Position numbers and translations under genes: made by a program. A stretch of DNA of 64,000 nt from Dryomyza anilis (Eukaryota > Arthropoda > Insecta > Diptera > Dryomyzidae). The notes under the pieces are model-generated. The model ran no database searches. It was not told the origin of the DNA and saw only the letters and a program-made list of their open reading frames with translations. Where the stretch lies: assembly GCA_951804985.1 (NCBI GenBank), contig OX638134.1, positions 3,534,001-3,598,000 on the forward strand. Direction: 5' to 3'. Shown one piece after another: positions 26,413-39,145 of this stretch. Each line of letters opens with the position of its first letter. The stretch's first letter is position 1.

Positions 26413-27460
26413 CTCAATTTTTAGTGAAAAATGTAATTTTTAGTGAAAAATGTAATTTTTAGTGAAAAATTTAATTTTTAGTGAAAATTTGAATTTTTAG
26501 TGAAAATTTGGAATATTAGTAAAAATTGAATTTTTATTGAAAAATTGAATTTTTAGTGAAAAATTGAATTTTTAGTGAAAAATTGAATTTTTAGTGGCAA
26601 ATTGAATTTTTAGTGAAAAATTGAATTTTTAGTGAAAAACTTGAATTTTTAGTGAAAAATTGAATTTTTAGTGAAAAATTGAATTTTTAGTGAAAAAATG
26701 AATTTTTAGTGAAAAGTTGAATTTTTAGTGAAAATTTGAATTTTGAATGAAAAATTGAATTTTTAGTGAAAAATTGAATTTTTATTGAAAAATTGAATTT
26801 TTATTGAAAAATTGAATTTTTAGTGAAAAACTTGAATTTTTAGTGAAAAATTGATTTTTTAGTGAAAAATTGAATTTTTAGTGAAAAATTGAATTTTTAG
26901 TGAAAAATTGAATTTTTAGTGAAAAATTGAATTTTTAGTGAAAAATTGAATTTTTAGTGAAAAATTGAATTTTTAGTGAAAAATTGAATTTTTAGTGAAA
27001 AATTGAATTTTTAGTGAAAAATTGAATTTTTAGTGAAAAAATGAATTTTTAGTGAAAAATTGAATTTTTTAGTGAAAATTTGAATTTTTAGTGAAAAATT
27101 GAATTTTTAGTGAAAAAAATGAATTTTTAGTGAAAAATTGAATTTTTAGTGAAATCTGAATTTTTAGTGAAAATTTGAATTTTTATTGAAAAATTAAACT
27201 TTTAGTGAGAAATTTAATTTTAATTTTTAGTGACAAAATGGAATTTTAGTTAAAAATTGATTTTATAGTGAAAAGTTGAATTTTTAATGAAAAAGTGAAT
27301 TTAGAATGAAAATTTTTCATTTTTCAATTTTTGGTGAAAATTGAATTTTTAGTGAAAAAATTAGTTTTAATGAAAATTTTCATTTTTAGTAAATAATTGA
27401 ATTTTTAGTAATCATTTTAAAATTAGTGAAAAATTGAATTTTCTGTGAACAATGAAATAT
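26413..27460 (+). repeat. 19-bp repeat family, locus 5 (plus orientation)
   Basis: About 54 units of TTGAATTTTTAGTGAAAAA, regular in the centre (26.88-27.05 kb) and degenerate at both edges. Confidence 0.95.
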
Positions 27461-28746
27461 TTAAATATTTAAATGCAAACATTTGAGATTACGAAGGTAA
27501 AGAGCTGAATGATCTCTTCCGTCGGTAGCCCAACATTCATATTCATCAGCCTGAACGAATGATATGCATAACTGTGCTGGCATCCGAGACGAACGAAGGA
27601 ACGCAGCTGCGCTGAGACAGCAACATTGATATTGCAGCAATCACAAGTGCAACAACAGCAGTTGCAACAACAACATAATGTTTGTGGCAATATCATGGAA
27701 GCACTTTATTTATCAGCCGCAGGCGTTGGTTTTAGCAACCTGAAAACTGCGTTTCTTGCAGCAGAAACAGAAAAGCAGAGCCAGGGTGCTTCTGATTGCT
27801 GCCGTCATAAATATTATTCGCCTGACAGAGAGACAGAAAAATAGACAGTCGGTGGAGGAGGAGGAGGGGTGAATAAAGTGCGCGCAAATCCAGCGCCACA
27901 TTTAGCACTCAAAAACCTGTCAGATTCCCTCAAGTGATGCAAGAAAAATGTTTTCTTTTAGAAGGTGCAGCACAAAATGCAGTTGCTGCGCACAGCTGCA
28001 ACCAGCAAATGTTGCTGCTGCTACTGCTGATATTTTTGTTGTTGTTGTTGTTGGCACATTTGCCTTTTTGCCAAGATTGATTACTTGTGCGCAGCAGTTT
28101 TTACATGAACAAAATAGAAAAAAATATATCCATAAAATGCATCCTTCCTTCGAATGCCTGCACATCACATGCAGTTTGTCACGCGCTGACATACGTACAT
28201 CGTTTCTTTGGCCGGTTGTGTCTGTTTGCACAATATTTCAAAATAACTTCCTCACCAACAAAACAACCCAACTCACACCGTGTAGCATCCATTCTTTCAT
28301 TCGTGCTTTCATCCTTCCAAACCTCATGTTAGCATTCATGGCAACTGTAGCGAAAAATGGCAGCAAGGATTTGTTTTCCGACACAAAGCATGCATTACGT
28401 CAATGTCGTTGCACGTTGCTCTCTTCGGAAAATACGACATTCTCCAAATCATTTCGTTTCTTTTGCATTCGTTTTTGTCTGCTTTTTTATCCTAACATTT
28501 ACTAAGTTCTTTTTCATATTCGAGTCTTTTGTCTATGTACTGCATTCTTCGAATGACAGCCAGAAATGTATTAGTGTGTAAGTGCTTTGTTTAAAGACTA
28601 CACTTCACATGTTAACGAATGCGTCCTAGACGACTTTTTAATGTCCAAACATTTTTTATATAAGCAGCAGAGAATAAAACAAACTCTTGAGTCAAAAATT
28701 TAAACATAAAAGAAATCTTCCTAAATCAATCAATCACATATTGAAA
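27461..28746. other. Unique non-coding module
   Basis: Moderate-GC DNA with CAACAACAGCAG runs and CATTCATTC-type words. The longest frame (27948-28505, plus, 185 codons) has no domain and overlaps an antisense frame of similar quality. Confidence 0.5.
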
Positions 28747-30194
28747 TTATCAAATAATCAAATAATCAAATAATCAAATGATCAAATAATCAAATAATCA
28801 AATAATCAAATAATCAAATAATCAAATAATCAAATATTCAAATAATCAAATAATCAAATAATTAAATAATCAAATAATCAAATAATCAAATAATCAAATA
28901 ATCAAATAATCAAATAATCAAATAATCAAATAATCAAATAATCAAATAATCAAATAATCAAATAATCAAATAATCAAATAATCAAATAATCAAATAATCA
29001 AATAATCAAATAATCAAATAATCAAATAATCAAATAATCAAATAATCAAATAATCAAATAATCAAATAATCAAATAATCAAATAATCAAATAATCAAATA
29101 ATCAAATAATCAAATAATCAAATAATCAAATAATCAAATAATCAAATAATCAAATAATCAAATAATCAAATAATCAAATAATCAAATAATCAAATAATCA
29201 AATAATCAAATAATCAAATAATCAAATAATCAAATAATCAAATAATCAAATAATCAAATAATCAAATAATCAAATAATCAAATAATCAAATAATCAAATA
29301 ATCAAATAATCAAATAATCAAATAATCAAATAATCAAATAATCAAATAATCAAATAATCAAATAATCAAATAATCAAATAATCAAATAATCAAATAATCA
29401 AATAATCAAATAATCAAATAATCAAATAATCAAATAATCAAATAATCAAATAATCAAATAATCAAATAATCAAATAATCAAATAGTCAAATAATCAAATA
29501 ATCAAATAATCAAATAATCAAATAATCAAATAATCAAATAATCAAATAATCAAATAATCAAATAATCAAATAATCAAATAATCAAATAATCAAATAATCA
29601 AATAATCAAATAATCAAATAATCAAATAATCAAATAATCAAATAATCAAATAATCAAATAATCAAATAATCAAATAATCAAATAATCAAATAATCAAATA
29701 ATCAAATAATCAAATAATCAAATAATCAAATAATCAAATAATCAAATAATCAAATAATCAAATAATCAAATAATCAAATAATCAAATAATCAAATAATCA
29801 AATAATCAAATAATCAAATAATCAAATAATCAAATAATCAAATAATCAAATAATCAAATAATCAAATAATCAAATAATCAAATAATCAAATAATCAAATA
29901 ATCAAATAATCAAATAATCAAATAATCAAATAATCAAATAATCAAATAATCAAATAATCAAATAATCAAATAATCAAATAATCAAATAATCAAATAATCA
30001 AATAATCAAATAATCAAATAATCAAATAATCAAATAATCAAATAATCAAATAATCAAATAATCAAATAATCAAATAATCAAATAATCAAATAATCAAATA
30101 ATCAAATAATCAAATAATCAAATAATCAAATAATCAAATAATCAAATAATCAAATAGTCAAATAATCAAATAATCAAATAATTAAATAAACAAA
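28747..30194. repeat. 8-bp array (AATAATCA)n, about 180 copies
   Basis: Almost perfect. Outside the first roughly 120 bp the only interruptions I noticed are AATAGTCA at 29481 and at 30153 (672 bp, 84 units apart) and the terminal variants. The + strand is virtually free of G. Confidence 0.97.
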
Positions 30195-31019
30195 TTATAT
30201 CAACATTAATTCCAGAAAAATCGAATTTATTTAATACTTTAAAATCACGGCATAAAAGAGGCTTAAATTAAGCATGTGTATCACATAACAGATCTGCCTG
30301 GATTGCAGCCAAATGGTATCCAAATGATTTCCGTTCCCCAGACACCATTTCAATAAAAGCGCTGCTGCCAACACGAGGTGACGACGATTGCCGCAATTTT
30401 TCTCCATCGATATTGTTGACTTTTTCGTATTCCATGTGTGAGTCGTCGTGTTTTTTTATTTTTCATTTTCTCTTGGTTGAATGACAAGCAACCGGATGTG
30501 CAACCTGCCGCACAAACACATATCATAAAAAAAATTGAAAAGAGTTTCATTGAATGCCATTCATTCTCGAGCTGCATTCATTCATGCCGATGCTCTTCGA
30601 CAATACTTTTGCTCCATTTGCTGCCGTTCAATCTCTTTATAGCTACACTCGATACACAGGCGAATGAATAGAATTTCCGTACTGCGCTCATTGCATTCGT
30701 CATTCAATCAATTCATGCCAAAAGTAATTGCGATAATTCCTTGAGTGCTGCAACGCAACTTTTAAAAAATTTAATACATTATTAATTAATGTAAAACCAA
30801 TAAATAAATTAAAATAAATCGGAAATATTTCGAAAATACTTAATAAGTAAAGTTGATAATGCTATAAATAAATGTTGTATGGAACGTAGTTTAATTATTT
30901 ATAAATGAATTATTTAAATATAATAAAAATTACACAGCACAACGAAAAATATTATGGGCGATCTTAGTACGATTTAACGATGGGCTTTAACATAAATTTA
31001 AAAAAAATCAAAAAAATAA
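30195..31019. other. Unique non-coding module
   Basis: Moderate-GC DNA at 30.28-30.73 kb rich in CATTCATTC words, then AT-rich. No supported gene. Confidence 0.5.
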
Positions 31020-32240
31020 ATTTATAAAATCTAAAAATCATAGAATCAAAAAATCATAAAATATAAAAATCATAAAATCATATCATAAAATCACAAATTT
31101 ATAAAATCTATAAAACATTGAATCATAACATCACTAAATCATAAAATCATAAAAAGATAAAATCATAAAATAATAAAATCATAAAATCGTACAATGAAAA
31201 AATGATGAAATGATAAAATTATAAAATCATAAAATTATAAAATCATAAAATTATAAAATCGTAAAATCATAAAATCATAAAATCATAAAATCATAAAATC
31301 ATAAAATCATAAAATCATAAAATCATAAAATCATAAAATCATAAATTCATAAATTCATAACATCATAAAATCATAATATAAGAGAATCATAAAATTACAA
31401 AATCATAAATACATTACATCATAAAATCATAATATCATTATATCATAAAATCATAGTCATAATTCATAAATTCATAAAATCATAAAATCATAAAATCATA
31501 AAATCATAAAATCATAAAATCATAAAATCATAAAATCATAAAATCATAAAATCATAAAATCATAAAATCATAAAATCATAAAATCATAAAATCATAATAT
31601 CATTATATCATAAAATCATAAAATTTATAAATTCATAAATTCATAAATTCATAAATTCATATATTCATAAAATCATAAAATCATAAAATCATAAAATCAT
31701 AAAATCATAAAATCATAAAATCATAAAATCATAAAATCATAAAATCATAAAATTATAAAATCATAAAATCATAAAATCATAAAATTATAAAATCATAAAT
31801 TCATAACATCTTAAAATCATAATATAAAAGAATCATAAAATTACAAAATCATAAATACATTACATCATAAAATCATAATATCATTATATCATAAAATCAT
31901 AGTCATAAATTCATAAAATCATAATATCATTATATCATAAATTCATAAATTCATAAATTCATAAATTCATAAATTCATATATTCATATATTCATAAATTC
32001 ATAAAATCATAAAATCATAAAATCATAAAATCATAAAATCATAAAATCATAAAATCATAAAATCATAAAATCATAAAATTATAAAATCATAAAATCATAA
32101 AATCATTAAATCATAAAATCATAATATCATAAAATCAAAAAATCGTAAAAAAATCAGAAAAAGAAAATCATAAAATAAATAAAAACATCCAGAAAATCAT
32201 AAAAATTATAAAAGATAAAATCACTAAAATATCATAAAAT
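31020..32240. repeat. 8-bp array (ATAAAATC)n with 446-bp higher-order repeat
   Basis: Regular ATAAAATC units with ATAAATTC sub-blocks. A phrase of variants (AGAATCATAAAATTACAAA and following) recurs at about 31383 and 31829, 446 bp apart, which indicates segmental duplication. The unit has the same base composition (A5 T2 C1) as the 8-mer at 28.7-30.2 kb. Confidence 0.92.
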
Positions 32241-33213
32241 TGTAACACAAAACAAAAAATTATAAAAATGTAAAATAATAAAATAAAAAAATGTATAAAC
32301 CCATAGTATGAAAAATTAAACACTTCAGTAAAATAGAAAGAAGAAAAAAAACAGAAACACAAATATTTTGAGTACCTTTAACGTTATCAGAATCAATCAA
32401 AGAATAAATATTTGGAATTTTCTATAAACCTTACAATTCAAATAACAAAAACCCTTACAAAATACTATTTATTCCACAAGAACAAACACAAAATAATAAT
32501 AACTGAATCTCACAAAAGCAAATATGAGTGAAACGACAAAATAACTATTCTGGGAATTATATTGTTATAGGGGGAGCGGGTTTTGTACCACAGTTGGAAC
32601 TTGCATTGCACTTGACAGAATTATGTGAAAAATAACAAAAAAAAATAATTCCATGCAATAATATTTTATAAAACAAGAACACAAAAACCTTGATTGGTCT
32701 GTAAACAAGAAATGGCAACATATTCAAAAAGTTAAATTCGTCCACAGACTGACAAACACAACTTATTGGCACAAGAGGCATATGTTAGGCTTGACAGCGG
32801 ACATTAGACAGCACACAGAAAGACAGACAATCAGACAGACAGTCAAACAGTCAGAACTGTCATGTCTCGCATGACAGTTGGGACAATCGAATGTAGTGGC
32901 ACTGTTGCTATTTATTGTATGTTCTATGTTGTGTTTTTTTGTGTTTGCTTTGTATCGTCTAAACTAGCTGTGTTTTGGGCACCGATAGCCGACCAGTTGC
33001 ACTGATGACCAGTCTTGATGTGAGTCAGTCTTGCTGTCAGTCAGCCAGTTACACACACACACAGAGTCAGTACGTCAATCAGTCATTTTTCGTATTTCTC
33101 TTGATAAACAGAATGCAAAATTGGAATCCATTCAAATGTTTGAAATGTCATAAATTGTTGATGTTTTTCTGCAATTTTTGTCCATGTTTAGACTGATGAT
33201 GCATAGACGCACA
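32241..33213. other. Unique non-coding module
   Basis: AT-rich then moderate-GC, with an interrupted (GACA)n patch at 32.80-32.86 kb and a short (CA)n near 33052. No supported gene. Confidence 0.5.
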
Positions 33214-34309
33214 TATTTTTCACTAAAAATTCAATTCTTTAGTAAAAATTCAATTTTTCACTAAAAATTCAATTTTTCACTAAAAATTCAATTTTTCACT
33301 AAAATTTAAAATTTTCACTAAAAATTAAATTTTTGACTAAAATTTAAATTTTTCACTAAAAATTCAATTTTTCACTAAAATTTTAATTTTTCACTAAGAA
33401 TTCAATTATTCACTAAAAATTCAAATTTTCACTACAAATACAATTTTTCACTAAAAATTCAATTATTCACTAAAAATTCAATTATTCACTTTAAATTCAA
33501 TATTTCACTAAAAATTCAATTTTTCACTAAAAATAAAATTATTCACTAAAATTAAAATTTTTCACTAAAAATTCAATTTTTCAATAAAATTTCAATATTT
33601 CACTAAAAATTCAATTTTTCACTAAAAATTCAATTATTCACCAAAAATTCATTTTTTCACTAAGAATTCAATTTTTCACTAAAATTAACTTTTTCACTAT
33701 AAATTCAATTTTTCACTAAAAATTTAAATTTTCACTAAAAATTCCGTTTTTCAGTAAAAATTAAATTTTTCACTAAAATTTACTTTTTCACTAAAAAATT
33801 AAATTTTTCACTAAAAATTCAATTTTTCACTAAAAATTCAATCTTTCACTAAAAATTCAATTTTTCACTAAAAATTCAATTTTTCACTAAAAATTCAATT
33901 TTTCACTAAAAATTCAATTTTTCACTAAAAATTCAATTTTTCACTAAAATTCAATTTTTCACTAAAAATTCAATTTTTCACTAAAAATTCAAATTTTCAC
34001 TAAAAATTCAATTTTTCACTAAAAATTCAATTTTTAAATAAAAAATCAATTTTTTTCAATAAAATTTTCAATAAAAATTCAATTTTTTACTAAAATTCAA
34101 ATTTTCATTAAAAATTAAATTTTAGCTACAATTTAAATTTTTCACTAAAATTTAAATTTTTCACTAAAAAATTCAATTTTTTACTAAAATTCAAATTTTC
34201 ACTAAAAATTCAATTTTTCACTAAAAATTTTATTTTTCACTAAAAATTCAAATTTTCACTCAATTTTTAATCATTCACAAAAAGTTCACATTTCACCCAA
34301 AATTTCAAA
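33214..34309 (-). repeat. 19-bp repeat family, locus 6 (minus orientation)
   Basis: About 57 units of TTTTTCACTAAAAATTCAA, most regular at 33.8-34.0 kb. Confidence 0.95.
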
Positions 34310-35095
34310 GTTACTTCAAATTGTCTGTCGCCATTTGGCATTAGCCGGAATCGGATTCAAAATCATATGTAGTACGATTTGCACAAAGTCAAGTAGTTAC
34401 AACAACCAGGACAACAGCATGATGCTGTGTCCCGCGGCTGTTTTGACCTCAATCATGATGCTCATCACGCGATGCGCAACCACCACGCACTTCAGCGTAA
34501 ATACTTGGAGGCCGCACTATCCGCCGCACACAATCCACTGGCATCTCGGTCTCCTCGCCTCAATTCAACTCTTCACCAACTTCGCCACTCAACCAAGAAG
34601 CATCCGTCATGGCTGCAAGGCAGGTGCTTATGTTTCCAGCAAATGCCATCCATTCAAATTCGCATTGTCGGCATTTGAATGTGTGTGTCCTACACATTTG
34701 TGTAAGTTTTCTGTTTTCTTTCGATGTGTGTTGTCGCGTGTGCTGCAAGGCAACGAAATGTTCCTCTTTTTTTGCAGGCTTTTGTCCAGCCGTTTGTGCA
34801 GTTGTCCTTGCGTTTGTCCGCCGGTTTTGTCTGCGCCACTCAATTCGTAATCTGAGTCGCGCCGTGTGTTGTACGTGCGTTGCATCCGTTCTTAATCCGC
34901 AGTAAGGATCTGCAGGACGTGCCTACATATGCAATGTGTGACTGTCTGTGTGGTGGTGGTAGTGGCAGGTTCCTGTTGTTTTTTTGCTTTTATTTTTTTT
35001 TCGTTTCTGTTGAACAGGCCATACTTATGGTGTTTATGTAAGCAGGCAGGACAGATCTGGACAAATGTGGAGTCAAATGTGGGGAGCAAAAAAAA
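34310..35095. other. Unique moderate-GC non-coding module
   Basis: One of the most GC-rich unique stretches. Several overlapping frames of 80-171 codons occur on both strands (longest 34335-34850, plus). None has a domain, signal peptide or typical composition. Confidence 0.45.
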
Positions 35096-35343
35096 TGTGG
35101 AAAAGGTTATTAAAGGATGTAGTATAGAAAGGGTAGTACAAATAGGGAGTTTAGTAGATACAGGGTAGGGTAGGAAATAGTAAGGCGCATAATACAGATA
35201 AAAGAGAATCTCTAAAAAAAAGTAGTACAGGCGGAAAAGGTAGGAACCTTAGATAGTAGGAATATGGTATATTAAGGGCTGATGTAAGGTATGTAGAGTA
35301 TGTATGGGAAGTATGTATATTTCAACTATTCCATTCCATAACA
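35096..35343. repeat. Degenerate GTAGTATAGAAA-type tract
   Basis: Loose repeats of GTAGTATAGAAAGG, TAGTAGATA and GTATGTAGAG words, the first outlier of a family that expands at 36.56-39.14 kb. Confidence 0.5.
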
Positions 35344-35526
35344 CAATCGGTCACAGTGGACCGATAATGCCCATTTACAATACCAGACATAGTAGTTATA
35401 TAAGTAATCTAACTCCGGAGTTTCATTGAACTAGCTCTTCTAGTTTTCACGTAATCGTGACTTCAACATAAATACAGACGGACATCGCCAAATCGACTCA
35501 ATAGGTCCTGCTAATTATGAATATAT
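35344..35526 (+). mobile_element. Fragment (left part) of the 0.7-kb interspersed element family
   Basis: Aligns with the middle of the copy at 37.5-38.2 kb: CGGTCACAGTGGACCG..., TATAAGTAATCTAA, TTTCATTGAACTAGCTCTT, ACAGACGGACATCGCCAAAT. The GACA/GACG tract is only about three units here. Interrupted at its (TA)n by the TIR element at 35527 and resumes at 36178. Confidence 0.75.
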
Positions 35527-36177
35527 CGTCACTATCATGCCAAAGGGGTGAATGTGTAATTTTTGACATTTGCGTTTATTTTACATTTTTGAATGTAGTT
35601 TTACCGCAAATATACTTTGCCAAAATCGCGTGTTTTGTTGGATATTTCTAGCCACAAAAGACGAAAACCAAAACGGAGAATTTTAAAAAACTGAAAAATC
35701 TTGTCATGCCAAAAGGGCAAATCGTTTTGTTTTTTCGCCATAACTTTTTACTGGTGCATGATAAAATAATGGTGTAAAGCAATTAATTGTTTGTTTTTGA
35801 TGCATCATTATGCATCGGCATCATTATTTAAAAATAATTTTCTTGCAAATAACAAAAGTTCGAAAAATCATTTTTAAATAATGATGCTAATCGATAGGTG
35901 CTTTTAAAACGAACAATTAATGAACTATTTGATATTGTACCCATGAAAAGTTATGTTAAAAAAACTAAAATATTTGCGTTTTGGTCTGGATATAGCCACA
36001 CAAAATCTGTATTTATAATTCAGTAAGTTGTCCAAATCAAAAGAAATTTTAAAATACTAACAAAAAAAAATTTAAAATGATAATTTTTACTAATTTTTAA
36101 AGCAATTCAAACTTTATAATTTGATTTTCCCAACATTTTTAAAAATGCTCATTCGCCCCTTTGCCATAATAGTGACG
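35527..36177. mobile_element. Non-autonomous TIR element of about 0.65 kb nested in the fragment
   Basis: Ends CGTCACTATCATGCCAAAGG and, on the other strand, CGTCACTATTATGGCAAAGG form inverted repeats of about 35 bp. A second inverted pair lies near the centre (about 35812-35842 against 35870-35900). No coding capacity. It sits within the (TA)n of the flanking element, so the target duplication is ambiguous (TA or ATAT). Superfamily not assigned. Confidence 0.7.
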
Positions 36178-36240
36178 ATATACTTTTCGATGAGCGATTT
36201 GCCTCATTAAGGGTTTTACAAAGGGCCTACCAAACTGAAT
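36178..36240 (+). mobile_element. Fragment (right part) of the interrupted 0.7-kb element
   Basis: Continues with ATATACTTTTCGATG..., TTACAAAGGGCCTACC and AAACTGAATATG, matching the 3' part of the family on the other side of the nested TIR element. Confidence 0.65.
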
Positions 36241-36564
36241 ATGTACGCAAGTTAAAAGATATTTTAAAAACATCACCATATTGGATTTGGTATACGTCGC
36301 AAATTTTTACTTGGAAATTATTTGAATTTTGTAATATTCTAAGTAGACTTACTAAATTTTTGATTTTTAATAAAAATTCTAAACAAATTTTGGAATAAAC
36401 GTTGAAAAATTGCCTTTCCAGCTATTTTCAAAATGCGGGATAATTACAAAAAAACTTTGAGGATTCTCCTGCAAAACTAACTTTTTAGACTTAGCTTTTG
36501 TTATGGAATGGGAATGGAGCGATTTAAAGAAGTAATATAGACCTTTAGTAGTCAAAAAAGAATT
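36241..36564. other. Unique AT-rich DNA
   Basis: No repeat or gene recognised. Confidence 0.4.
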
Positions 36565-37466
36565 AGAAGTGTCAAAAGGAAGTGTCAAAAGGAATACTAT
36601 AGAAATGGAGTATTATAGAATGGAGTACTGAGAAATAAAGTGCTATAGAAATACAAAATATAGAGTACTTCGTATAGAAGTGGAGAAGTATTGAAATGGA
36701 GAATAAAAGAAATGGAAAAATATGGAATTTAAAAGTATAGATATGAAGTAGTATAGAGTTGAAGTAATACAAAAATAATGTAGCATAGTACATAAATGCT
36801 GTATTAAAGAAATAAAGAGATATACGGCCATGTTCCGACTTACGATCGAAATCCAATCGAATTTCATATAAAATATGTAAACAAACGGTTTTGAATTCGA
36901 TGTCTCAGAACAAAAATTTGTTATTTCAGTGAATTCAATCCGTTTGATTTTTCTTCAACGATTTAAATTCGTTTGAAAAACACATTTTTTGTATTGTGAC
37001 ATCGAATTCAAAACCGTTTGTTTACAAAATTTTATATGAAATACGATCGGAATTCTATCGAAAGCCGGAACATGGCCGATAGAAATGGAATAGTATAGAA
37101 ATGGAGTAGTATATAGAAATGGAAAAATAGAGAAATAATGATGTATTACAATTGAGTAGAGTATAAATAGAGTAATACAAAAATAAAGTGGTATTGAAAT
37201 ATAGTTGTAAAGTAATGGAATAGCATATAAATGAAGAAGTAGATAAATAAAGAGGTATAGAAATGGAATAGTATAGAAATGTAGTAGTAGACATAGAAAA
37301 GTATGATTTAGAGCGGTATACAAATGGAGTAGTATACACAGAAATCGAGTAATATTGAAATAAACTGGTATAAAAATCGATGTGTATAACAATGAAGTAG
37401 TATAGAAATGGAAATATAGGGATTTGGAGAAGTATAAAAATATAGTAGACTAGAAAACGAGTAATA
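36565..37466. repeat. Degenerate array of GTATAGAAATGGAGTA units
   Basis: Units of about 15-16 bp with variable spacing, interrupted by the TIR element at 36825-37078. Tyr/Ser/Phe-rich minus-strand frames are shadows of this array. Confidence 0.7.
36825..37078. mobile_element. 254-bp MITE with roughly 80-bp terminal inverted repeats
   Basis: The left arm 36825-36904 begins CGGCCATGTTCCG and the right arm 36998-37078 ends CGGAACATGGCCG; they are complementary over about 80 bp with mismatches. Flanked by ATA on both sides (36822-36824 and 37079-37081), a likely TA/ATA target duplication. No coding capacity. A decayed relative may lie at 42.72-42.95 kb. Confidence 0.85.
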
Positions 37467-38170
37467 ACCAGTTGGGAAGGTTAGATCACATGGGAAATTT
37501 TAAAGTACGGACATTTTATAGTAGGTGTTATTATAATAGTTAGGATTTCCAAATTACAGTCGGTCTAAGCCTAAATACCCTACACATATGTGTGGGTACC
37601 ATTCAAAGTTTTATATAGGTCACCAGTGTATATGAATCCTGAAAATAACTACAAACTTTCAATCGGTGAAGAATTTCCATTCATTTGATACCCATATTTA
37701 CAAATGGGTAGGTGCACCGAATTTCGATTTTTTTTTTTGGGAACCACAAGTTGTTTCGCGGGAGAACATTATTTTCATGTATTTGAACATGAAGTCAATA
37801 TAAAAATTAGCTGAACACGTATACAGTAAAATTCACCAGTAGATGTGTTTTAAATGATAAATTTGAACATAAGTGGTCGGTTCACAGGTCATAATGGACT
37901 GATTATGCCCATTTTCACTGACAGATAGCGTAGATATATAAGTAATCTAAATTAGGAGTTTCATTTATTTAGCTCTTCTAGTTTTTCTGTAAACGTGATT
38001 TAAACAGACAGACGGATAGACGGACAGACAGACGGACATCGCTAAATCGACTCAGGAGGTCATGCAGATCAAGAATATATATACTTTTCCATACCGGAGA
38101 TGCTTCCTTCTGGGTGTTACAAACGGCGTACCAAACTGAATATACCCTTCCACTCTTAGTGTAGGGTATA
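37467..38170 (+). mobile_element. 0.7-kb interspersed element, copy A (full)
   Basis: Starts CCAGTTGGGAAGGTTAGATC and ends CACTCTTAGTGTAGGGTATA. Contains CACATATGTGTG and a (GACA/GACG)n tract of about nine units (38004-38039) followed by CATCGCTAAATCGACTCA and ATATATATACTTTTCCATA. The GACN tract and short non-coding length recall dipteran mini-me/DINE-type elements; family assignment is from memory. Confidence 0.85.
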
Positions 38171-39145
38171 AAAAGGATATAGAGATGGAGTTGTATAAGA
38201 ATGGATTAGTACTACTGAAATGAAATAGTGGAGAATTGGAGAAGTATAAAAGTCTATTAGTAATGAAAAGGAGTAGAAAAGAAATAATGTATTCTAGAAA
38301 TGGAGTAGTATAGAAATGAAGTAATATTTAAATGTTGTAGTATCAAAGTTGGCAGTTGAAGAAATATAAGAAATATGGTGCTATAAATGAGATGCTATAA
38401 AAAATGAGTAGTACAGAAATGCATTAGTATTTAAATAAAGTCATAAAAACCGATGAAGTTTAGTTAGGAAAATCTATAGTAAGAGATTTAGTAAAGTGAA
38501 GAGATTAGTATAGTCAGCAATGTAATGGGGGAGAAGTAGAGTAATCAGAACAGTACAGCACAGTGAACACACTAGAATGTTCATTAGAATCAAGAGTAGA
38601 ACGTGAAGTTGGACATTGGACAGAACAAAATGAAATACGTTACCGAGTTGGACATGAAGCAGAACATGGACTACAACGTGTATTGTAGGCGGATAGCAAA
38701 TGAAAAACTTGGTGTTTCATGGAGTTTAGTATAGAGTAAAGGGTATAGAGTACAGGGTATAGAGTACAGGGTATAGAATACAGGGTATGAAGTACAGGGT
38801 AGAGTGTATGGTGTTGATAGATTGGAATGTAGTACGCTGATAGGGTTTATAAATAGGTTTAGAATGAAACCAAGTATAGCATGTAGAATGGGGTAAAGTA
38901 TAGAACGATATATGGCGCATAGAAGGGGGTATACAATTGGAGTATAGTAAGAACGATGTATAAAGTATAGAATAGTGTATGGTGTTGAAGAATATAGAGA
39001 GCATGAGGTTTGGTATGCAGTGTACTGTGGGGTGTAGTAACTGAAGTTGTACTAAGTAACGTGTATAGTATGATGGCACCCACCCATGTATGTTGTACGA
39101 AGAGGTAAAAAAAATTAGATGGTCTGTGGTATGGTTTTTGATATA
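38171..39145. repeat. Degenerate ATAGAAATGGAGTAGT and GTATAGAGTACAGG tracts
   Basis: Continuation of the 36.6-kb family to about 38.45 kb, unique DNA to 38.7 kb, then GTATAGAGTACAGG and TAGAATGGGGTAAAG words to 39.14 kb. A 141-codon minus-strand frame (38726-39151) is a shadow. Confidence 0.6.

Noticed and set aside
27948..28505. 185-codon plus-strand frame
   Set aside because: No domain, odd Cys/Phe-rich composition, contains CTG/GTT repeats, and overlaps antisense frames of equal quality.
28747..32240. CRISPR-like regular repeats
   Set aside because: There are no unique spacers; these are uninterrupted 8-bp microsatellites in a eukaryotic genome.
34335..34850. 171-codon plus-strand frame
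   Set aside because: No recognisable motif; the region has open frames in several phases due to higher GC.
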